Notes under the pieces: generated by a model
The model's input: only the letters and a program-made list of their open reading frames with translations
Databases searched by the model: none
Told to the model about the DNA's origin: nothing
Origin: Natronospirales bacterium
Lineage (GTDB): Bacteria; Pseudomonadota; Gammaproteobacteria; Natronospirales; REEB76
Length of the DNA: 64,000 nucleotides
Reading direction: 5' to 3'
Assembly (NCBI GenBank): GCA_021816765.1
Contig: JAKAXB010000004.1
Coordinates: 62,001-126,000 of the forward strand
Shown here: one piece after another, positions 7,936-16,787 of the stretch
Layout of the letters: each line of letters opens with the position of its first letter
Position numbering within the stretch: the stretch's first letter is position 1
Program-made: the position numbers and the translations under genes

Positions 7936-10080
7936 ATGCCGACCAAGCCGAATCCAACCGCTAAACCTGCCGCTCCCGGCAAGCCTGCTCGGCCATCCGG
8001 CCGCAAGCCGCTCAAGATCATCGGCATGGTCATTGCGATCATCATCGTGTTGATCATCATCATTGCGATCGTGTTGCCTTTCATCATTAATCCCAACGAT
8101 TTCAAGCCGCGGATCGCGCGGCTGGCGAAGGACAAGACCGGCCGTGAGCTCAGTATTCCTGGCAATATCCGCCTGTCCATTTTCCCCTGGCTGGGTGCGG
8201 AGATCGGACCCATGTCTCTCAGCAACGCACCCGGTTTTGGCGGGACCCCCTTCGCCAGCATCAACGAAACCGACGTGCACGTGCGTTTCTGGCCATTGCT
8301 GCGCGGCAAGATCGAGGTGGATAGCGTAAAACTCGACGGCATGAATGTGGATATGGAACGCGACGCCGGCGGACGCAACAATTGGCAGGACCTGCTGGAT
8401 CACCTGCGCAGCAACATGTCCAGCGCACGGCAGCAAAATGGCGGTAGGCCCGGAGGCATTGAAAATCTGCAATTCAACATCACCGACAGCGGTCTGCGCT
8501 GGAGTGACGCGCAGAAGCACCAGCAATATACCATCAGCAATTTCAATGCGGACATGGCTGCTTTCACGCCCGGCAAACCGGTGCGGCTCAGTGTTGATTT
8601 CGATTTCACCGGCACCAATCCGCAGCTTGGCGGTCACGCGGCTTTCACCGGCACCGTCATTGCGAATCTGGCCCACAGGATATACACCACCGACAACGCC
8701 AAGCTGGATCTCGCCGCCAATGGCGACGCGGTGCCCGGGGGGCAGGTGAACGCGGAGTTCCTGTGGCAAAGTGCGGCGGTGAACCTGGACGCGGGCACGC
8801 TGGCGCTCAACGGTATGTCCGCCAGCGCTTACGGTCTCAATGCGCGGCTGGACGCGGAAGGCCAGGGCCTGTTCAAGAATCCGGATTTCACCGGCACCCT
8901 GAAACTTGCGCAATTCTCTCCGCGTGAGGTGCTACAGGCGCTCGGTCACGGCAATCTCGCCAATACACGTGATCCGCATACCCTGACCCGGGCGTCGGGC
9001 ACCCTGAATTTCGTCGCGTCCGCCGGCTCCGTTGCCCTGCAGAATATCGCCTTCAAGCTGGATGACACCACACTGACCGGTACGGCCGCCATCAAAAATT
9101 TCAGCAGCAGGGCACTGACCTTTAACCTCACCCTCGATCAGTTTGACGCCGACCGCTATCTGCCGCCGCAGAAACCGGCCACGCCGGCCCAGCCGCGTGA
9201 GCAGACCGATATAAACAAGATCAGCATTCCGCTGCGCACGCTGCGCCGCCTGAATCTCGACGGCCAATTGCATATCGGCCAGTTCACGCTGCTCAACACG
9301 CATACCAGCAACATGGACGTGACGCTGAGTGCACATAAAGGTCTGGTGCAGATGAACCCCCTGAGTGCGCAACTGTATGGCGGCACGCTCAGCGGCAACA
9401 TGCAGATTGATGCCACCAGTGATACGCCCATCGTCGTGGAAGACCTGACCCTGCAGAACGTGCAGGCAGGCGTGCTGGTGCAGGATCTTTTCAAGATGAA
9501 ACGTCTGAGCGGCACGGCCAGCCTGCATGTTGCCGCGCGCGCTCTCGGACCTACGGTGGGCGAGATCCGTCACACGCTCGAAGGGCGCATGAATTTCAGC
9601 TTCAAGAACGGCGCCATTGAAGGCATAAACATCTGGGATGCGGTGGCCCGTGCCTACGCGCTGGCGAAACACCAGCCCGCGCCGCCGCCCGCACCCAGGC
9701 GCACGGAGTTTGCCGACATGCATGGCAACGCCGTCATCAATCAGGGTGTGCTCTACAATCGCGACTTCGTTGCGTATCTGCCGTATCTGAACCTCACCGG
9801 CGAGGGCAAGCTGGATTTGGCGGAACTCACCCTGGATTACACTCTCCGGGGACATATCACCGGCATACCACGGTTGGGTACGCCGCAAAACCTGAGCGGC
9901 CTGGCCGGCGCCACCATCCCCCTGCGCATCAGCGGCACACTGTCGCATTTGCGCGTACGGCCGGACCTGGCGGGTGTGCTGCGTGAACGGGTGAACCGCG
10001 AACTCGACAAGAAAAAGATTCAGCTTGAAGGGAAGCTTAAAAACAGGTTGCAAGGTATCCTGCATGGGCCGCCAGGGTAG
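7936..10080 (+). CDS. AsmA-family protein
   Basis: About 714 residues. The ATG at 7936 has an AGGGG ribosome site; a GTG at 7888 in the same frame is less likely. A short proline/lysine-rich cytoplasmic N-terminus is followed by one membrane helix (about residues 32-53, IIGMVIAIIIVLIIIIAIVL) and the AsmA signature LPFIINPNDFKPRIARL. The remainder is a long beta-rich periplasmic domain ending in an AsmA_2-like C-terminal region. Family knowledge: AsmA-like proteins span the periplasm and act in outer-membrane lipid transport or assembly. It overlaps by one base with the next open frame and heads the run SRPBCC, mutY, yggX. Confidence 0.9.
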   Translation: MPTKPNPTAKPAAPGKPARPSGRKPLKIIGMVIAIIIVLIIIIAIVLPFIINPNDFKPRIARLAKDKTGRELSIPGNIRLSIFPWLGAEIGPMSLSNAPGFGGTPFASINETDVHVRFWPLLRGKIEVDSVKLDGMNVDMERDAGGRNNWQDLLDHLRSNMSSARQQNGGRPGGIENLQFNITDSGLRWSDAQKHQQYTISNFNADMAAFTPGKPVRLSVDFDFTGTNPQLGGHAAFTGTVIANLAHRIYTTDNAKLDLAANGDAVPGGQVNAEFLWQSAAVNLDAGTLALNGMSASAYGLNARLDAEGQGLFKNPDFTGTLKLAQFSPREVLQALGHGNLANTRDPHTLTRASGTLNFVASAGSVALQNIAFKLDDTTLTGTAAIKNFSSRALTFNLTLDQFDADRYLPPQKPATPAQPREQTDINKISIPLRTLRRLNLDGQLHIGQFTLLNTHTSNMDVTLSAHKGLVQMNPLSAQLYGGTLSGNMQIDATSDTPIVVEDLTLQNVQAGVLVQDLFKMKRLSGTASLHVAARALGPTVGEIRHTLEGRMNFSFKNGAIEGINIWDAVARAYALAKHQPAPPPAPRRTEFADMHGNAVINQGVLYNRDFVAYLPYLNLTGEGKLDLAELTLDYTLRGHITGIPRLGTPQNLSGLAGATIPLRISGTLSHLRVRPDLAGVLRERVNRELDKKKIQLEGKLKNRLQGILHGPPG

Positions 10081-10115
10081 TGTTGTGGCATGACAGCCAT
10101 CCGCGCGAGGATCGG

Positions 10116-10733
10116 GTGCGCCGCCTATATGTAAATGTAACGGTTCTTGCCGGGTTGTGGCTTGCCGGTAACGTGCAGGCCGCACAATTCTACTCACTCA
10201 GGGTTTCCCACGACGCCGGCCGCTATGAGGTGAGCGCCGATGTTTACCTGGCCGCGCCGCTGCCGGCGGTGTATCAGGTGCTCACTGATTACAACCATCT
10301 CACGCGCATTACCGGTGCCATCCGCCGGAGCCGTGTGGTCAGGCGCGTGGGTGCGCATACGGTGATAGTATTCGTCGAGACTCGCGCCTGCGCGCTGTTT
10401 TTCTGCCATAGTATCCGCCAGACCCAGCAGGTGACAGAGTTTCCACCCCGCGACATCATTGCCAAAACCATTGCCGCGAAAAGCAACGTCAAATCGGGCA
10501 ACTCCTCCTGGCATCTCTACCAGGACGGCGACGGCACGCGCATGCACTGGCAAATGACGCTGGCACCGGATTTCTGGGTGCCACCACTCATCGGTCCCGC
10601 GCTGGTGGAAGGCGAGTTGCGCGCGCAAGGCGAGTACACCGCGGAAGGCGTGGAAAAGCTCGCCCGTGAACGCGCGCATCTACCGCCGCTGAGAACCGCT
10701 GGCAGACATGACCGGCTCCCGCAATCCCGCTGA
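10116..10733 (+). CDS. Exported SRPBCC-fold protein
   Basis: About 205 residues from a GTG preceded by CGAGG; the open frame also allows 10080. An N-terminal signal peptide (RRLYVNVTVLAGLWLAGNVQA) would give a periplasmic protein. The body matches the polyketide cyclase/START-like SRPBCC pattern: a strand-rich start with AAPLPAVYQVLTDYNHLTRI, then alternating strands and a long C-terminal helix. It probably binds a hydrophobic ligand; the ligand is unknown. Its 3' end overlaps mutY by 26 nt. Confidence 0.75.
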   Translation: MRRLYVNVTVLAGLWLAGNVQAAQFYSLRVSHDAGRYEVSADVYLAAPLPAVYQVLTDYNHLTRITGAIRRSRVVRRVGAHTVIVFVETRACALFFCHSIRQTQQVTEFPPRDIIAKTIAAKSNVKSGNSSWHLYQDGDGTRMHWQMTLAPDFWVPPLIGPALVEGELRAQGEYTAEGVEKLARERAHLPPLRTAGRHDRLPQSR

Positions 10734-11790
10734 ACATCACTTCACCGCACGGCTGCTTGCCTGGTATCGGCGGCATGGCCGCAAGCATCTGCCTTGGCAG
10801 CGTGCCAGAACCGCCTACCGCGTATGGGTGTCGGAAATCATGCTGCAGCAGACCCGGGTGGCGAGCGTCATTCCCTATTACACGCGTTTCATGGAGCGCT
10901 TCCCCGGCATACTTGCACTTGCAGACGCGCCCCTGGATGAAGTGCTGCATCTGTGGTCAGGCCTGGGTTATTACGCCCGCGCGCGCAATCTTCATAAAGC
11001 GGCGCAGGTCATCCGCGATGACCATGACGGAGTGTTTCCCGCGGAATTTGAAAAAGTGGCGGCCTTGCCCGGCATCGGTCGTTCCACCGCCGGAGCCATC
11101 CTGGCGCTCGCCTGCAATCAGCGTCATGCGATTCTCGATGGCAATGTAAAGCGTGTGCTCGCGCGCTTCCATGCCGTGGCCGGCTGGCCGGGTGAAAAGC
11201 CGGTCGAGAAGAGACTCTGGAAACTTGCCGAGCGGCACACGCCGGACAGAAATATAGCCGCGTACACCCAGGCCATCATGGATCTGGGTGCGACCCTGTG
11301 CCTGCGCGGCACGCCCGCCTGTGCGCGATGTCCCCTGGCGGGAGACTGCCGTGCCCATGCGCGCGGCCGTGAAACGGCGTTTCCGGCACCGCATCCGCGC
11401 AAGGCATTGCCGGTGCGCCGCACGCGCATGCTGCTCATCATGCTCAGCGGAAACATTTTGCTGGAGCGGCGCCCGCCGGCCGGTATCTGGGGCGGTTTAT
11501 GGGGGTTCCCCGAGATGCCGGTGTCTGAAGATATATCCGACTGGTGCCGGCGGCGGTTTCACATGCACACCCTGGCGCTGCACACACGGCCGGTGCTGCG
11601 GCACAGCTTCAGCCACTTCCATCTGGAGATCGAGGCGGTAGAGGTGCGGGTTTCCGGCGCGGCGGGCATCGAGGATAATGCCGGCCTTGTATGGTATGAC
11701 ATGCAGGCACCGCGACGTCTGGGACTCGCGGCACCCGTCAGGCATTGGCTCAAGACAGTAAATACGGGATCAGGGGGAGAGTTCGGATGA
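10708..11790 (+). CDS. mutY: Adenine DNA glycosylase MutY
   Basis: 360 residues. It removes adenine mispaired with 8-oxoguanine. The catalytic Glu is in SEIMLQQTR (about E43), the helix-hairpin-helix [10 protein letters not shown] is at 120-129, and the catalytic Asp is in LDGNVKRVL (about D144). The [4Fe-4S] ligands C198-X6-C205-X2-C208-X5-C214 are all present. A MutT-like C-terminal domain (about 230-345) recognises oxoG. The stop overlaps the yggX start (ATGA), the usual gammaproteobacterial mutY-yggX pairing. Confidence 0.96.
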   Translation: MTGSRNPAEHHFTARLLAWYRRHGRKHLPWQRARTAYRVWVSEIMLQQTRVASVIPYYTRFMERFPGILALADAPLDEVLHLWSGLGYYARARNLHKAAQVIRDDHDGVFPAEFEKVAALPGIGRSTAGAILALACNQRHAILDGNVKRVLARFHAVAGWPGEKPVEKRLWKLAERHTPDRNIAAYTQAIMDLGATLCLRGTPACARCPLAGDCRAHARGRETAFPAPHPRKALPVRRTRMLLIMLSGNILLERRPPAGIWGGLWGFPEMPVSEDISDWCRRRFHMHTLALHTRPVLRHSFSHFHLEIEAVEVRVSGAAGIEDNAGLVWYDMQAPRRLGLAAPVRHWLKTVNTGSGGEFG

Positions 11791-12056
11791 CGCGCATGGT
11801 CAAATGCGTCTTGCTGGGTGAGGAACTGGAAGGGCTGGAGCGGCCGCCTTATCCGGGCGATCTCGGTCAGCGCATTTTCGAGCAGGTATCAAAACAGGCC
11901 TGGCAGCAGTGGCTGCAACACCAGACCATGTTGATCAACGAATACCGCCTTTCCGTTATTGACCCCAAGGCGCGCAAATTCCTGGCGGAGGAAATGCAGA
12001 AATTCTTCTTCGGCGGCGGCGCGAGGAAACCCGAAGGTTATGTACCCGGCAAATAG
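11787..12056 (+). CDS. yggX: Fe(2+)-trafficking protein YggX
   Basis: 89 residues with family-typical sequence: RMVKCVLL at the start, [23 protein letters not shown], and the C-terminal VPGK. The ATG overlaps the mutY stop and follows a strong CAGGGGGAGA site. YggX helps protect or repair Fe-S clusters under oxidative stress, which fits coupling to the Fe-S enzyme MutY. It ends 12 nt from the convergent egtD stop. Confidence 0.95.
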   Translation: MTRMVKCVLLGEELEGLERPPYPGDLGQRIFEQVSKQAWQQWLQHQTMLINEYRLSVIDPKARKFLAEEMQKFFFGGGARKPEGYVPGK

Positions 12057-12068
12057 GCCGGCAGTTTC

Positions 12069-13052
12069 TCATGCGGCGGTCAGATACTGCACGCTGAACC
12101 AGCGACGGTCATCCGTCCATACCTTCTCGACTTGCAAGCCTGCCTTGGCGGCAAGCACCTTGAAGCCCGCCAGGGTATGCTTGTAGCTGTATTCCGTGAC
12201 GATGGCTTCGTCTTCAAGAAAACTGAAAGAATCTCCGGCCAGCCGCACCAGTTGGTTGTCACAGCTTACCAGGTGCATCTCGATGCGGCCCGCGGCGGAG
12301 TTGTACACGGCACGATGGCGGAAGCCGTTCAAGTTGAAATCGGCATGCAATTCGCGGTTGATGCGCCGCAAAATATTCAGATTGAATTCCGCCGTGACGC
12401 CGGCCGTATCGCTGTAGGCGCGTTGCAGCACCGCTTCGTCTTTGCGCAGGTCCACACCGATGAGCAACGCTCCATTGGGCCCCGCCAAACGTCGCAGGCG
12501 TTTCAGCAGTTCCATCGCAGCCGCGGGCTCGAAATTGCCGATGGTGGAACCGGGGAAATAAATCACCGTGCGCTGTGCGGTACGGCGCGGTGCGGGAATG
12601 GCGAAGGACTGGCTGAAATCCGCGCATACCGGCAGCACTTCTAGTTCGGGATATACCTGGTTCAGGCAGTCGGCGGTTGTGACGAGGTGAGCCCGGGAAA
12701 TATCCACCGGCACGTAGGCGCTGGGGCGTACCAGGTGATCCAGCAGCAAACGGGTCTTGAGGCTGCTGCCGCTGCCCGGTTCCACCAACCGCACGCGCGC
12801 CCCCAGGGAGGCCGCCATATCGGTTGCCGACACTTCCATGATGCCAAGCTCGGTACGCGTCAGGTAATACTCGGGCAGCTCGCAGATGACGTCGAAGAGC
12901 CGTGAACCGCGGTCATCATAGAAATATTTGCAGGGCAGGGTCTTTTGCTGTGCGCGCAGGCCATCGAGGATTTCCTCGCGCATCTCGGCTGTGCGCGGAT
13001 GGTAGTCGTGCAAGGTGACGGACAGGGCCTGGGAAATGCGCACGTCATTCAT
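12069..13052 (-). CDS. egtD: L-histidine N(alpha)-methyltransferase EgtD
   Basis: 327 residues from the ATG that overlaps the egtB stop by 8 nt; a longer frame-open start exists inside egtB. EgtD trimethylates histidine to hercynine. Supporting features are the CKYFYDDRGSRLFDVICELPEYYLTRTE block, the SAM site VEPGSGSSLKTR, YFPGSTIGNF, and the C-terminal WFSVQYL ending. Together with egtB it forms a two-gene ergothioneine cassette; no egtA, egtC or egtE lies nearby. Confidence 0.94.
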   Translation of the reverse strand: MNDVRISQALSVTLHDYHPRTAEMREEILDGLRAQQKTLPCKYFYDDRGSRLFDVICELPEYYLTRTELGIMEVSATDMAASLGARVRLVEPGSGSSLKTRLLLDHLVRPSAYVPVDISRAHLVTTADCLNQVYPELEVLPVCADFSQSFAIPAPRRTAQRTVIYFPGSTIGNFEPAAAMELLKRLRRLAGPNGALLIGVDLRKDEAVLQRAYSDTAGVTAEFNLNILRRINRELHADFNLNGFRHRAVYNSAAGRIEMHLVSCDNQLVRLAGDSFSFLEDEAIVTEYSYKHTLAGFKVLAAKAGLQVEKVWTDDRRWFSVQYLTAA

Positions 13053-14364
13053 CCCTGGCGAGACGGATGCCCATGAACTGCCAGCGCGCATGGGGCGGGA
13101 AGAAATTGCGGTAACTCACGCGCAGGTGTGACAATGGCGTGGCGCAGGAGCCGCCGCGCAGCACCAGCTGGTTCACCATGAATTTTCCGTTATATTCTCC
13201 CAGCGAACCGGCGAGCGGCTTGAAGCCGGGATAGGCGTCATAGGCGCTGGCGGTCCACTCCCACACATCGCCGAACAACTGCCGCGGTTTATCGCCGTCA
13301 GCCTGTGCCGCCCGCGGATGAAACAACCCGCTTTCCATGAGGTTGCCCTCGATGGGGAATTGCGCCGCCAACGTCTCCCATTCCGCTTCCGTGGGCAGAC
13401 GCGCACCCGCCCAGCGGGCGTAAGCATCCGCTTCGTAGTAACTCACATGACACACGGGTGCATGGCAATCCATGTCCCGCATTCCGCCGAGGGTAAATTC
13501 CGCCGTCATGTCTTCGTTCCAGTAGAGGGGGCGGTTGCAGTTTTCCCGTTGCAGCATCGCCCAGCCATCCGCAAGCCATAGTTCCGCAGCACGGTAGCCG
13601 CCGGCACGGATGAATTCCCGGTATTCGCCATTGGTGACCAGGCGTGAGGCGATGGCATGGCGCCGCAGCGATACACGGTGACGCGGCGATTCATTGTCAA
13701 ACGCGAAGTCCTGGCCCCCGTAGCCGATAGGCTCCAGACCCTCGGGGCGGGGGATATATTTCAGCGGCGGCACCTTGCCCGTGGGTGGTGTGGGTAATTC
13801 ACGCCAGGCGGGCTTGAGTGGGTTCACCGACAATACATGCTTGATGTCGGTAAGGATCAGCTCCTGATGCTGCTGTTCGTGGTGCAGGCCGAGTGTGACC
13901 AGAAAGGCGAGTTTCTTGTCGGTGACATGCCTCTTGATGAGCGCGAGCATGTTCTCATCCACATATTTGCGGTAGTGCATAACCTCCGCCGTCACAGGAC
14001 GTGACAGCAAGCCCCGTTCCGCCCGCGGGTGCATGGCGCCGACGGTGTGGTAATAGGAGTTGAACAGATAGTTGAAGTCCCTGTTGAAGGACCGATAGCT
14101 CTCGCAGTGCGGCACCAGCAGGAAGTGCTCGAAAAACCAGGTGGTGTGGGCGAGATGCCATTTGCCGGGGCTTGCATCCGGCATGCTCTGCACCACCATA
14201 TCCTCGGGTGCGAGCGTGCGGCACAGGTCCGCGGTGACGGCGCGTACCTGTTGATACCATTGCGAAAGCATGCTGCCGTCAATGGCTTGGGCGGGCGCGG
14301 TTTGCGAGGCGGTCTGCATACGGGCGTGGGAGTGCGGGTCTTTTCCGAAGCCTAGTCGAGGCAT
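13045..14364 (-). CDS. egtB: Ergothioneine biosynthesis protein EgtB (sulfoxide synthase)
   Basis: 439 residues from 14364; an internal ATG at 14319 is an alternative. The N-terminal DinB-like helical domain carries the probable iron ligands in HLAHTTWFFEH and in HHEQQHQE (H162, H166). The C-terminal formylglycine-generating-enzyme-like domain (about 230-437) contains WEWTASAYDAYPGF and LRGGSCATP. EgtB joins hercynine to a cysteine-type thiol by iron- and oxygen-dependent C-S bond formation. It is followed by egtD with an 8-nt overlap, so the two are translationally coupled. Confidence 0.94.
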   Translation of the reverse strand: MPRLGFGKDPHSHARMQTASQTAPAQAIDGSMLSQWYQQVRAVTADLCRTLAPEDMVVQSMPDASPGKWHLAHTTWFFEHFLLVPHCESYRSFNRDFNYLFNSYYHTVGAMHPRAERGLLSRPVTAEVMHYRKYVDENMLALIKRHVTDKKLAFLVTLGLHHEQQHQELILTDIKHVLSVNPLKPAWRELPTPPTGKVPPLKYIPRPEGLEPIGYGGQDFAFDNESPRHRVSLRRHAIASRLVTNGEYREFIRAGGYRAAELWLADGWAMLQRENCNRPLYWNEDMTAEFTLGGMRDMDCHAPVCHVSYYEADAYARWAGARLPTEAEWETLAAQFPIEGNLMESGLFHPRAAQADGDKPRQLFGDVWEWTASAYDAYPGFKPLAGSLGEYNGKFMVNQLVLRGGSCATPLSHLRVSYRNFFPPHARWQFMGIRLARDE

Positions 14365-14684
14365 CCCGGCCTGTCAAAAAATCCCGTCAAACCCTTGACC
14401 CGTCGGCTGGTGGCCGCTTTAATAGCGTCCCTTTCAGATATCGCGGTCCGCCGGGCACGCAATGGGCAGAGCAGCGGGTGAGCTGGGGAATTTCCGCGAA
14501 GCACCGCTTCGCGCCCGGCGAACGACGTGCAGGGATACACAAGTGCCGTGGAAGGCAGGATGCCGGGAACGGCCGCGACGGCAGGCAGATTTTTGTTCCT
14601 GCAAAATCTGCACTTCCGCCATCCATGGCGGTCGGATGCCGGGGCTGGCAGGCACACCAGGGATGGTTTATGCAAATAGAATTT
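14365..14684. other. Hairpin-rich gap before tRNA-Phe
   Basis: No gene seen. It contains three perfect inverted repeats: CGCGAAGC-ACC-GCTTCGCG (14495-14513), GCAGATTTT and AAAATCTGC with a 9-base loop (14585-14611), and CCGCCAT-CC-ATGGCGG (14617-14632). Minus-strand open frames here are antisense to the tRNA and have no protein support. Confidence 0.6.
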
Positions 14685-14760
<76 letters not shown>

Positions 14761-14965
14761 TCCAAACCAATGACTTAGGGAATTGAACTTTGAAGCAATT
14801 CTTTGCCGTTTGGCATCGAATTACTTCACTTTACTGCTTGACAAGGAAATACTTCATTTTCAATTTGCTCGCGTAGCTCGGTAATTTGTCCGTCAACAGG
14901 TGATCAATGGGAGTACCCATCGGCATCGGGAACGCAGCGACTGTTCTAATTATCGCAGCGGGTCG

Positions 14966-15427
14966 TCAGTCCGCCGGGTTGTCACATGGATCAACAGGAG
15001 GAGGTTGATTTAACAAGAGCCAGTATATTCCCAATTGTTTGGCGGCCTGTAGAAATTCCTCGAAATTAACCGGCTTGCGCACATAGCTGTTAGCACCCAG
15101 GCTGTAGCTTTCGACAAGGTCCTTATCTTCTTTTGAAGAGGTTAGGATGACAACCGGTAACAATGCCGTACGCTTGTGCTTTCGTACGGTCTTCAAGACC
15201 TCAAGACCATCTACTTTAGGAAGTTTAAGATCCAGCAGTACTAACTGCGGCAATGGATTCCTATATTGCTTGCCACCCAGATTTTTATCGTGCAGGTAGG
15301 CGAGCGCTTCCACTCCATCACTTGCTATCACGACTTTGTTTGAAATATTGTTCTTCTCAAGCGCTCGGGTCGTCAGATCAATATCATCGGGATTATCCTC
15401 AACCAGCAGAATTACTTTTGTGCTCAT
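14966..15427 (-). CDS. Single-domain response regulator (Rcp1-like)
   Basis: 153 residues starting MSTKVILLVEDNPDD, a REC domain with acidic pocket E10-D11, phospho-acceptor D66 in LVLLDLKLP, Thr/Ser in ILTSS, and Lys in YVRKPV (about K118). There is no output domain. It overlaps the 3' end of the upstream kinase gene by 29 nt, so kinase and regulator are probably a cognate pair like phytochrome/Rcp1 systems. Codons are AT-richer than in neighbouring housekeeping genes. Confidence 0.93.
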   Translation of the reverse strand: MSTKVILLVEDNPDDIDLTTRALEKNNISNKVVIASDGVEALAYLHDKNLGGKQYRNPLPQLVLLDLKLPKVDGLEVLKTVRKHKRTALLPVVILTSSKEDKDLVESYSLGANSYVRKPVNFEEFLQAAKQLGIYWLLLNQPPPVDPCDNPAD

Positions 15428-16787
15428 GGTCTTCTCCAACCGAGAAATAGAAAGTAGCACCTTGGCCCACGGAACCTTCCGCCCAGATTTTACCTCCATG
15501 CATATGGATGATTCGCTGGACCGTAGCCAGTCCGATGCCGGTTCCTTCATACTCCGTCGCAGCATGCAACCGCTGGAATGCGCCGAAGAGCTTATGGGCA
15601 TACTGCATGTCAAAACCCGCTCCATTGTCACTGACAGCCAGTACATCCTGTCCGTTCATTGCCACCTTTTTAATCGTTACTACCGGGCTTTCAGTCTTGG
15701 ACGTGAACTTCCAGGCGTTTTCAAGCAGATTCTGCAATACTATTTTTAACAGTCCCGGATCCGCATACATCTGCAGTCCCTGTTCTATTTTTACCGTTAT
15801 CGTTCTTGACGGGCTCTTTTCGCGTAATTCTGTAACTAACTCCTCAGCTATTTCCGATGCGTCAACTTGCGTCCGGTGAACGGCACTCTTGGAGATCTTT
15901 GAAAGACTGAGCAAATCATCGATCAGGTGCCCCATCCGCTGGGTTGCCGAGCGTATTCGTGAGAGATACCTTTTCCCCTTCTCATCGAGCAACTGCGCAT
16001 AATCTTCCATGACAGCCTGGCTGAACCCATCGATGCCGCGAAGCGGCGCCCTCAAATCATGTGAAACGGAATAGGAAAAGGTTTCCAGTTCGCGATTGAT
16101 AGCCTCAAGCTGTGCTGTTCGCTCTTCCACTTTTTTTTCCAGTGTTTGATTCAACTCAAGTATCTTTTTCTGGGCGCATGCCCGTTCTGTCACGTCTGCT
16201 GCCATGACCAGGCGGGCTTTCTTGCCCTCCCACAACAGCTCATGTGAGACGATTTCCACATCGATGATCGTTCCGTCTTTTTTTCTATGCTTCCATATAC
16301 CCGCACTGTTTAGAGCCGACCGCTGTCCTGACATAAACATCTGCAGCCGCTCCGATTCCTCACGGTCACGAAGGTTCTGGATTGTCATAGCAAGGAATTC
16401 ATCCTGCGTGTACCCATAATTCTCAATGGCTGCGTGGTTAACCGTCAGGAACCGGAGGGATTCCAAGTCAAAAATCCACATCGGCATGGGATTTTTCTCA
16501 AAGATATTCTTGTAATCATGTTCAACTGACACTAGTTGCCTTTCCACCTCTTCGCTTCTCGTCTTGACACGCCGTAATTCGTCACGGGCCTGTCTTGCAG
16601 CCTTGATATTCCGATATGCTAAATCGATTGTGAGAAGTAGCGTGCCGATAAACAATGCCAGACTCGCGCTGGCAAGAGGTGTGCTGATGGGTTTATTGAT
16701 ATACAAAAGCAGGATGTGCAAGATGATCGCGAGCCCGATAATCAACAGGCATACGTACAGGATCCGGATGGCAGTTGGCGCCCTCAT
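15399..16787 (-). CDS. PAS-containing membrane histidine kinase
   Basis: 462 residues. Two membrane helices (about 8-30 and 38-56) have almost no periplasmic loop, followed by a short coiled coil, a PAS domain (about 90-200), a second coiled coil (about 205-235), HisKA with phospho-His H243 in YSVSHDLRAPLRG, and a HATPase_c domain with NLLENAWKF, DNGAGFD and GTGIGLA boxes. The lack of a sensory loop suggests intramembrane or cytosolic sensing through PAS. It overlaps the upstream REC-GGDEF-EAL gene by 4 nt and the downstream regulator gene, forming a three-gene signalling operon. Confidence 0.93.
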   Translation of the reverse strand: MRAPTAIRILYVCLLIIGLAIILHILLLYINKPISTPLASASLALFIGTLLLTIDLAYRNIKAARQARDELRRVKTRSEEVERQLVSVEHDYKNIFEKNPMPMWIFDLESLRFLTVNHAAIENYGYTQDEFLAMTIQNLRDREESERLQMFMSGQRSALNSAGIWKHRKKDGTIIDVEIVSHELLWEGKKARLVMAADVTERACAQKKILELNQTLEKKVEERTAQLEAINRELETFSYSVSHDLRAPLRGIDGFSQAVMEDYAQLLDEKGKRYLSRIRSATQRMGHLIDDLLSLSKISKSAVHRTQVDASEIAEELVTELREKSPSRTITVKIEQGLQMYADPGLLKIVLQNLLENAWKFTSKTESPVVTIKKVAMNGQDVLAVSDNGAGFDMQYAHKLFGAFQRLHAATEYEGTGIGLATVQRIIHMHGGKIWAEGSVGQGATFYFSVGEDHEHKSNSAG

